Shown here: positions 32,666 to 39,538 of the stretch, one piece after another
Position numbering within the stretch: the stretch's first letter is position 1
Layout of the letters: the number at the start of each line of letters is the position of its first letter
From: Ceraceosorus guamensis
Taxonomy: Eukaryota > Basidiomycota > Exobasidiomycetes > Ceraceosorales > Ceraceosoraceae
NCBI RefSeq assembly: GCF_003144195.1
Contig: NW_020290040.1
Location: 1-39,538 of the forward strand
DNA: 39,538 nucleotides
Direction of reading: 5' to 3'
Notes under the pieces: generated by a model
Told to the model about the DNA's origin: nothing
Seen by the model: only the letters and a program-made list of their open reading frames with translations
The model's database searches: none
Made by a program: the position numbers and the translations under genes

Positions 32666-35250
32666 ATGTTCCCCTCTCCCTCTCATTCCCCTTCGCCCTC
32701 GCCCGGTCCGGCGTTCCTCTACAATCAACACCACGCGCATGGACATGGACACGGGCATGGTCACGGAGCACACAATCATGGAGGGCATGGCTCGAGCGGC
32801 TTGGGTGCCATCGGTGGAGGAGCGGGTGGAGGACTAAGCAATGGCATGGGCAATGCCTCTGGCAGCTCACCTTTCGAAGGACCTGGAGGAGCAAATGGCT
32901 TCCCACCACTCGGTCGATATGCGCCCAACAACCTGGGTTGGAGCGCTGTTGGAGGTGGGAGCATGAACCTTGGCTCTGGAGCACTCAATGCGGGCGCGAG
33001 AGGCGCAGGGTCCAGCAATGGCGCTGGGCACACTAGCAATCCCTCTTTGTCCAGTCTCAACTCGCTGGCACATGCACATGGAGGCGCGAATGGAGCAGGG
33101 TCCATCGGAATGAATGCGCCTGGAAGTCCCAGCTACAGTCATGGGCCAGGGCCACTTCATCATCCCCACGCTGGAGCTCTGGGTCATCATCATCATACTG
33201 GCCATGGTCTCCATGGACCTAGCGGACTGTCTCACCTCGCTTCCTCGCCCGGCATGGGTATGAGCGTCGGCGGGCACTCGACTTCCTCCAGCAGCCAGCC
33301 TTCAGCAATCAACAGCGCCCATTGGAATCAGCAGCTTGTGAAAGCGGAGGTTAGTGAATGCGCTCTAGGCTATGGACTAAGCGAAATGAGCAAGTGGCTA
33401 ATGTCTTTCGCTCCCGTGCACAGATTTCGAGGGCTTCTTCCTCTCCACATCATCATGCCAGAGCAGCTGCTCTGGCTGCTAGAAGCGCCACATCTGCCGC
33501 CATAGCCATCCAAGATCCGAACAAGGCTGGACGCGGAGCAGCCAATGGCTTGCACTTGTCGAGCAGTCTGAAGAAGGACAACGCCGACGCAGCGAGCGAG
33601 GATGGAGGTCACGCTAATGGCAGAGCGGGTGCCAATGGCAAGGCAGAGTCTGACAAGAAAGAGAAGAGCGGAGGCTGGACAACTATCGACATGGGTGGAT
33701 TGGGCCTCAAGAACCTGGCCAAGGAGGTGTTCAGGTACGATTTCCTTACCTCGCTCTTTGTCAATCACAATGCTCTCTCCACAATTTCCCCAGCCATTAT
33801 GCAGCTGAAGAACTTGGCGATCTTGGACGCGTCCGGAAACCGCCTAGTCAACCTGCCGCCGGAGATGGGCATGCTCACACAGTTGAGAGAGCTCTTCTTG
33901 TTCGACAACCAGCTCGAGACGCTTCCTCCCGAAATGGGCACACTTTACCAGCTAGAGCTGCTGGGTGTGGAAGGCAATCCTATGCAGGAAAATTTGCTCT
34001 CACTGGTGCAAAAGGACGGCACGCAAGCCTTGATCGCTCACTTGCGGGATACATGCCAGGTGCCAATGCCACCACCAGAAAGGGAGTGGATCAATATTGA
34101 TGCGGATTTGCCGCCCCCTCCGCCTGCCAATGAAGATGGCACACCAGTCCCACCTGGAGAAGTCTTCAACGTGCTATCGTACAATGTCCTCTGCGAACGG
34201 TATGCGACTCCTCAGATGTACGGCTACACGCCGAGCTGGGCATTGGCTTGGGACTACAGGAAGGAGTTCATCCTTCAAGAAGTCATGAGCTACTCTGCCG
34301 ACATTTGCTGCCTGCAAGAAGTGGATTCGGAGCAGTACGAGGACTACTTTTTGCACCACCTGTCCCAACAAGACTATGAGGGCGTCTTCTGGCCCAAGAG
34401 TAGAGCGCGGACGATGAGGGACGAGGAGAGGAGAAGGGTAGACGGTTGCGCTACTTTTTTCAAATCTAACAAGTATGCTCTGATCGAAAAGCAGCTGATC
34501 GAGTTCAACCAGACTGCTCTTCAAAGACCTGATTTCAAAAAGACGGAGGACATGTTCAACAGGGTCATGACCAAGGACAACATTGCTACGGTCTCGCTTT
34601 TAGAAAACAGACAGAGTGGATCGAGGTTGATCGTGGCCAATGCGCACATCTATTGGGACCCCGAATTCAGAGACGTGAAGCTAGTCCAAACCGCGATGCT
34701 GATGGACGAGCTAGAAAAGATCGCAGCCAGGTTCGCGAAGTTTCCACCAAAGTTGGATTTGGCGGAAGGGTATCCACCTGCGCCAAAGTACTCCGACGGA
34801 ACAAAGATCCCAACCATCGTATGCGGTGACTTCAATTCTGTTCCCAAGTCTGGCGTTTACGAGTACCTGTCTGGAGGAGCGATTCGGGGCGATCATGAGG
34901 ACTTCATGTCGCACATTTACGGCAACTATACTTCGGAAGGACTTGGCCACAAGTTGCCACTCAAGAGCGCCTACGCCAATATGGGAGAGATGGAGTTCAC
35001 CAACTACACGCCTGGGTTCGAAGGTTGCATTGACTATATATGGTACAATCAGAATGCTCTGGCGGTCACAGGTTTGTTGGACGGTGTGGACAAAGGCTAC
35101 TTGGAAAAGGTCGTCGGCTTTCCGAACGCCCACTATCCTAGCGATCACATCTGTATCCTGAGCGAGTTTAGGGTCAAACATCCGAAAGATCCGCCCGCAT
35201 CGAGACCTGCAAATTTCGGCAACTCTTTCTCCAACAGGGATAGGAGATGA
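32666..35250 (+). CDS. CCR4: CCR4 deadenylase, catalytic subunit of CCR4-NOT
   Basis: A Mg-dependent 3'-5' poly(A) exonuclease that shortens mRNA tails. Exon 1 is 32666-33349 and exon 2 is 33424-35250, joined in frame (GTTAGT...GTGCACAG), giving 836 residues. The N-terminal 220 residues are Gly/Ser/His/Asn-rich with a striking HGHGHGHGHG tract near 24-34, followed by HHHARAAALAARSA. Leucine-rich repeats occupy about 330-420 (LFVNHNALSTI, LDASGNRLVNLPPEMG, LFLFDNQLETLPPEMG, LEGNPM-like end), the CAF1-binding module of Ccr4. The exonuclease-endonuclease-phosphatase domain begins with VLSYNVLCERYA (about 477), CCLQEVDS with the metal-binding Glu (about 525), ANAHIYWDPEF, CGDFNSVPKSGVYE (about 696) and ends with YPSDHICILSEF with the catalytic His (about 804). 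All expected catalytic motifs are present. The ATG at 32666 is the first in frame; earlier in-frame codons lack an ATG. Confidence 0.96.
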
Positions 35251-36171
35251 GTCGCGCAGAGTTTTGACTCCTTGCGTCCTGGATAGGGTGGACGGGTCGT
35301 TTCTATTGGAAAATACCACCGTCGGGTCGCGATACACTGCCCTAGCTTCTGCCTTGCTCCGTCATCTCAGCAGCGTCGTCCTCTTGGAGTCCGTAGCCTC
35401 TCTATCTTGCCGCGCCAAGCAATCCACCACCAGGATCATCTTCCTTCTGTACATGCTGTACGCTCGCCTCGGCGGAGGCGCAACCATCGTGGTTCACCTT
35501 ACCGAAGCAGCTTGCAAATTCCATATTCATCAAGAGGAGGAGAAGCTCATCGCCGCCCGCAAAGGTCTTCACGACCTTCTCGACTCGTGATTCATCCCTT
35601 TATCCGCGTCTATGTGCATCCCCTCTCTGCCCTTCAACTCACCACTCGATCCTCGTTGCTCGACATTGTACGCCTGATCCACTAGTTCCTCGCAATGAAT
35701 ATCACAAGTCGTTATGCTCGCCTCCATCATGCATGCCGCTTTGTTGGTGCGACATCCCCGCCACTGCTGCAGAACAGTTGATTCGAGCGAGAAGCTCTGG
35801 TGAAGGTCACTTCTTGCAAAGGACTGAGTGCACAAATGATGGATTGCGTGCAGCCAAGATGTTGAACGCTATGCAGCAAATTTTATTGCGGATCATGCAT
35901 TGCGCCTGACTAGAGAGAGCGCGTGCGCGCGACGAAGACGAAAGGAGGGCAATGAGGGTGGGGAAGGTTTGCGAATCTATGGAAAGAGCGAAGGTGGAAA
36001 TTAGGCTCGGCAAAAATGCAGAGGACCGAGATTTCGGAGAGAAAGTGGGGGGGTTATCGTCCCGTCAAGCTTTTCGAACTGCGCGGGTCGTGCATTTCAG
36101 GCGGGGAGCAGAAGAACAGTCCGAATTGCATACGCAACAACGGACTATCGCAAAGCGGGACGTTGTCGAAT
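35251..36171. other. Convergent 3' flanks of CCR4 and lipase genes
   Basis: About 920 bp between two converging stops, with no coding sequence I can support. One plus-strand frame continues from within 35264 to 35590 but lacks recognisable content and follows the CCR4 stop. AT-rich AAATTTTATTG at about 35878 could be part of a 3'-end signal. Confidence 0.45.
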
Positions 36172-37332
36172 TCAGATGTTCTTTTTGAAATCGTAATTGT
36201 TCGACCAGATAATGTCGCTGATGCTCTTTTTGTTCTGCAGACCAGCAGCCTTCAGCTTGCCCTCTAGCGCCTCGGTGATTGGAACCTCGCACTGGTTCGT
36301 GCTCTTGGTCTTATCATACGGTTTGGAGTAATCCTTGAGCAAAGGCTCGCACACTTGTTGGCCGGGACCGAAAGCGAGAGCAGTGGCTGCAATGGTGATG
36401 GTGGATCCGACGAGCCACCTATCGGGAATTGGAATTTCCTTTGGAATCAACTGAGAGCAAATGTCCGCTTTGAAGGCTCCTTGTGGCGCTTTGCCCGACG
36501 CATCGGTCAGTGCTCGCTTGGCGATCGTCGTCGTCGCATCTTGGAAGAGCACTTGAGAGTGCTCCAAAAACCAGATTGGTCCGCAAAGGTCTTGAATCAT
36601 AAAGTTGCTGGCGCCATTGAGTCTTGCGGAAGCGTCGGGTCCGGATTGAGGTTGCACAACCTCGTCGTAGAAAGACCAGATGGTAGTCGTGGGAACGTAG
36701 GAGTTCAAACCTCCAGCATTGTGCAGAGCATTGAGGAAGCGAGACTCGGTGGCTTGTTGTTTGATCGACGGTCCAGCGGGAGAAAGGGCTCGGGTGTAGG
36801 AGGTCAAGGTGCCCCTGAAGTCTGGAGACATGGCGACGAATCTATCCACCTTTGCTCTGCTGCTAGGGAAGAAGGTCAACACCCATTGGGTGACCAGGTT
36901 CCCTTGACTCCATGCCATGACGGGAACCTTTTTGTTGCCGCTGGCTGCGTAGAGCCTGTCGACGGCATTGAAGACGTACTCGGCGGCAATTTGACTGTCG
37001 GCAAGCATTTGGTTGGGACCCGAGACCCAGCAAGGATCGAAGCCGAGCGCTTTTCCAATGAATTTCCAGTTGTGCTCGTACGTCTGAGCACCCGTGTTTC
37101 CAGTGCCCGGAATCAGGAGCAAGGGTTTCTTGACGTTTGCGAAGCTTTGGTTAGGCTCCCAGGGACATTGGATGGCGGCGTCGAGCACCGATTGGCGGGT
37201 GGTGATTGCTGGATCAGCACCGGTGGGTGGGACAGGCAGTGCCGCGCGTTGCTCAAGCGGCGCAGCAACGGTCGAGCTGGCCAAGAGAAAGGCCGCTCCG
37301 AGCACGGAGAGGGAAAGAGAAAGCTTCATCAT
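36172..37332 (-). CDS. Secreted lipase, CALB-type (lipase B family)
   Basis: An extracellular alpha/beta-hydrolase of 386 residues in a single exon, homologous to the lipase B of Moesziomyces/Pseudozyma antarctica. A signal peptide (1-24, ending STVAA) and a short propeptide precede LPVPPTGADPAI, where the mature CALB-like sequence begins. Catalytic triad: Ser142 in AWSQG, Asp223 in YDEVVQPQ and His258 in LEHSQ. The oxyanion Thr77 in PGTGNTG and Gln143 are kept. Six cysteines match the three CALB disulfides (56-101, 250-292, 328-348). Like CALB, it has TWSQG-type rather than GXSXG chemistry at the nucleophile, here AWSQG. After the last cysteine about 38 residues extend beyond the usual end, finishing NNYDFKKNI. 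Two adjacent ATGs (37332 and 37329) are possible starts. The 150 bp upstream are C/T-rich on the coding strand, as in many strong fungal promoters. Confidence 0.95.
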   Translation of the reverse strand: MMKLSLSLSVLGAAFLLASSTVAAPLEQRAALPVPPTGADPAITTRQSVLDAAIQCPWEPNQSFANVKKPLLLIPGTGNTGAQTYEHNWKFIGKALGFDPCWVSGPNQMLADSQIAAEYVFNAVDRLYAASGNKKVPVMAWSQGNLVTQWVLTFFPSSRAKVDRFVAMSPDFRGTLTSYTRALSPAGPSIKQQATESRFLNALHNAGGLNSYVPTTTIWSFYDEVVQPQSGPDASARLNGASNFMIQDLCGPIWFLEHSQVLFQDATTTIAKRALTDASGKAPQGAFKADICSQLIPKEIPIPDRWLVGSTITIAATALAFGPGQQVCEPLLKDYSKPYDKTKSTNQCEVPITEALEGKLKAAGLQNKKSISDIIWSNNYDFKKNI

Positions 37333-39104
37333 CGACGTCTAGTGGATGGGGGAAATGTGGTGATGGAAAGGAGATTTCGAGGAAGAGGTGGGAGGTTGGG
37401 GAGGAAAAAGAGAACCCAAGAAGTCCGAGACTTGGACGAAGGAGATCAGGGATGGAACAGTAGAGCGTAAGGGAGAGCAAGGGTGAAGTGAGTGTGTGCG
37501 GTCAAGTGAGTGAAGAGCAGCGGGGGGGCAATTGGAGGGCAAAGCAAGGCAAAGAATGAAAAGAGCCAGGCTGATCTGGGGAAACGCGTGCTGTGCTTGC
37601 AAGCATGCGGGGAAATACATGTGTTCACCATTGCTTTCACGCATCCGCCGAGAGCAAGGATGGCCGACTGACTCTCAATCGTGCATCCCCTCACGCCCAT
37701 CAAGATCATGCGGAGAGGGCAGATGTACGAGGTGTGCGGTAAATAGCTGCCAGCAATCACAACGTCTGGCCTCATGCCGCGTGCTGCAAGCCGAGAGACT
37801 AAGCTGATCGTCCTTTGGCTAAGAATACGATGACGGATCGCAGCTAGACCATACTCGGATCGCGCGCTTCGCTTGTTTCTGACGCAACTTTTCCTTAGCT
37901 CTTTCATGTCGCGCCGCACCCCTTCACCGTGCCACGGTCAGCGTACCGTACAAGACCGTAGATGTGTGCCAGTTGACGAGTCGAAGACGACAAACGCCCC
38001 GTCGGCAGCATGCCAGCGAACAGCGACGAGTGTTTCAAGCCCAGGAGTGCGCTCTGTGTTCAAAGCGTCCGTGCAGCTGACTGATGCAGTTCCCCGAGTG
38101 GTAAACTTTCGAGTCTGATGAGTGCGAGGGTACGGGTGCGCATACATACAAGACCAGCAGCAGGCAGGTTCTGTAGCGCTCCAAGAGAAGGTCCGCTGCA
38201 TGCATCAACCTGCCAGATCTTCACGTCGCGAAACATCGCAAATTAAATCAATTCATCAGACTAGACGAGAGGCCAGCAGTGCGAGCGAGCGCGAGAATGA
38301 AAAGCCCGCCGACGCCGCGCTGGACGAACGACCATGACGGGTCTTTGGATGAGAAGTGACACGATGAATGCTGCTTCCAAAGCGTCAAAGCATTGCGAAG
38401 CTACTAAACGTGCCGCTTCGTCGCTTCCCTGCAAAGCCAATCGAGCGATGATACCCATGCATGGAAAAGTAGGTAGGGATGAGAGAGGGGGAGGGAAGAG
38501 GAACATCGTAAGCCTGTCACGATCGGAGAACGATTGGCCGTGCGCGGGCCTTTTCATGCGGAAAGCGCGGAAATGTACCCTCGGGCACTGGAACAGCGGA
38601 GATATGTTCTCGCCGTGTCCCCGCTTGGGGACGATCGAGAAGCCGCGTGCCTTTTCAACGAAATTAAGGGCCGGGCGTGGCGTGGCGCTGCGCTGCGCTC
38701 ATCGCCAAAGCTTTTTCTCTCCGCATACTGCATGAGGTGCTGCGTGGGCGGGCGCCCAGGCACAAACCCACGCGGCTTCACCCAGTTCCACCACACCTTC
38801 GCCGCTGCTGCAAGGCCCAGGACTTTTTCTCCTGGCGAGGGGCTGCACGATCACGTCCAAGGCAGCTCCGAGACCTTCGCTTGTATTGCAGCTTTGAACA
38901 CTGCTCGCATGCATGCTGTAGCCGTGCGTCTCGCACCGGCAGACACGGCCGGCACTCATCCGCACGAGAAAGCTTCAGAGCATTTCACTCTTCTCCACGT
39001 ACCTCCAGGTCCATAAATCGAATTGACTATTGTTCATCGTGCGCGTGACATGGATACAAACCCACCACCTTGGTACATGCTGTTCAAAGGCTCTGAGCCA
39101 AAGG
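37333..39104. other. Intergenic between lipase promoter and GH2 gene 3' end
   Basis: About 1.8 kb. The first 200 bp are pyrimidine-rich on the lipase coding strand (the lipase leader or promoter). I found no supported gene in the rest. Frames near 38261-38735 on both strands are open for about 100 codons but overlap each other and lack family motifs. Confidence 0.45.
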
Positions 39105-39427
39105 TCAACAAGCCACCTTTGCAGGATCTGGACGACGCGAAAAGACAGCCTTCAGCTTTGCCGGGTCCACCTTCCATTCGCGTCGAGGGGTGAGCAGGCC
39201 ATTGACCTTCACGAAAATTGCGCAGAGCAGAGGCCATTGAGCATCACGAATCGGCACCGATAGCGCGGTCCTCGGTCGCAACGACTCACCTCCGTCTCGA
39301 TATCTGCCGTCTGCGTGTACACGTAGCCGTCGATATGTAGCGGCGAGTCGACTACGGCGCTGACGAGCCCTTCCAATCTCGCCAGCAGATCCTCTTCCGA
39401 TGTAGCCTCGTTATAGCCCCACGCATT
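39105..39427 (-). CDS. Glycoside hydrolase family 2-like protein, C-terminal exons only
   Basis: Two exons at the right edge, 39427-39290 and 39206-39105, join over an 83-nt intron (GTGAGT...CGTGAAG), ending at TGA 39107-39105. The preceding acceptor (CTGACTCTCATGCCGCTTCAG) contains a CTGAC branch point, so earlier exons lie beyond the contig. The 79 visible residues read NAWGYNEATSEEDLLARLEGLV, then HIDGYVYTQTADIETEVNGLLTPRREWKVDP. The GYVYTQ-x-x-D-[IV]-E-x-EVNGL pattern is the last part of the catalytic barrel in GH2-type proteins related to beta-galactosidases, where a Tyr-Thr-Gln strand closes the active site. Substrate and signal peptide cannot be judged from this fragment. Confidence 0.8.
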
Positions 39428-39495
39428 CTGAAGCGGCATGAGAGTCAGGAGAATCCATGATTCGTCAATAAGCCCACGCATCCAGTTACATCAGC

Positions 39496-39498
<3 letters not shown>

Positions 39499-39538
<40 letters not shown>
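39499..39538. repeat. Poly-C, 40 nt, at right contig edge
   Basis: Forty uninterrupted C end the window. Together with the G-run at the left end and the internal C tracts, this marks a genome with long G/C homopolymers where contigs break. It truncates the GH2-like gene. Confidence 0.9.

Noticed and set aside
36355-37470. 371-codon plus-strand frame opposite the lipase gene
   Set aside because: It is an antisense shadow. The minus frame has the catalytic triad, six cysteines and signal peptide of lipase B.
38261-38735. Overlapping open frames on both strands (about 100-130 codons)
   Set aside because: They overlap each other and show no motif, no presequence and no splice-supported continuation.
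1-39538. Transposons, retroelements, CRISPR arrays, rRNA
   Set aside because: I saw no reverse transcriptase, integrase or transposase motifs, no long terminal or inverted repeats, no regularly spaced repeats and no rRNA sequence.

Overview
The window reads as a nuclear genome fragment of a basidiomycete fungus, probably from the smut lineage (Ustilaginomycotina). The basis is moderately high GC, short phase-consistent introns with GTGAGT/GTAAGT donors and CTGAC-like branch points, long low-complexity proteins, a CALB-type lipase, a fused BTA1 betaine-lipid synthase and a class 2 mitochondrial dihydroorotate dehydrogenase. The genus cannot be fixed from sequence alone. The fragment is bounded by a G-rich run at the left and 40 C at the right, so it looks like a whole contig that stops in homopolymers. 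Both terminal genes are cut.

Layout, left to right. (1) 171-829 (-): 5' exons of a mitochondrial 2-enoyl thioester reductase (ETR1/MECR type). (2) 1996-4053 (-): eight-exon mitochondrially targeted short-chain dehydrogenase. (3) 4054-7033: gene-poor 3 kb. (4) 7034-8464 (+): unknown basic/acidic low-complexity protein. (5) 8465-10854: gene-poor, two poly-C tracts. (6) 10855-14345 (+): seven-exon betaine lipid synthase, immediately followed by (7) 15092-16579 (+): a membrane-anchored SAM methyltransferase. (8) 16794-21365 (-): EDC4/Ge-1-like decapping scaffold. (9) 21366-23697: divergent intergenic region rich in a short repeated motif. (10) 23698-26781 (+): 1000-residue proline-rich protein with NPF motifs. 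(11) 27285-29783 (-): dihydroorotate dehydrogenase with a very long C-terminal extension. (12) 30525-31555 (-): unknown polytopic membrane protein. (13) 32666-35250 (+): CCR4 deadenylase. (14) 36172-37332 (-): secreted lipase B homologue with all catalytic residues. (15) 39105-39427 (-): C-terminal exons of a glycoside hydrolase family 2-like protein.

There is no operon-like or clear biosynthetic-cluster logic. Two loose themes appear. Three products carry mitochondrial targeting-like N termini (ETR1, SDR, DHODH), and two act in mRNA turnover (EDC4-like decapping scaffold and CCR4 deadenylase). The pair of adjacent SAM methyltransferases (BTA1 and the membrane-anchored enzyme) is the most suggestive neighbourhood. 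I found no tRNA, rRNA, CRISPR array or recognisable transposon. A short motif, AGTCACGAGT or its complement, recurs about fifteen times and only outside coding sequence. I did not find a convincing wholly new multi-gene system; the best leads are the extended DHODH, the methyltransferase neighbour of BTA1, the intergenic motif and three proteins of unknown function.
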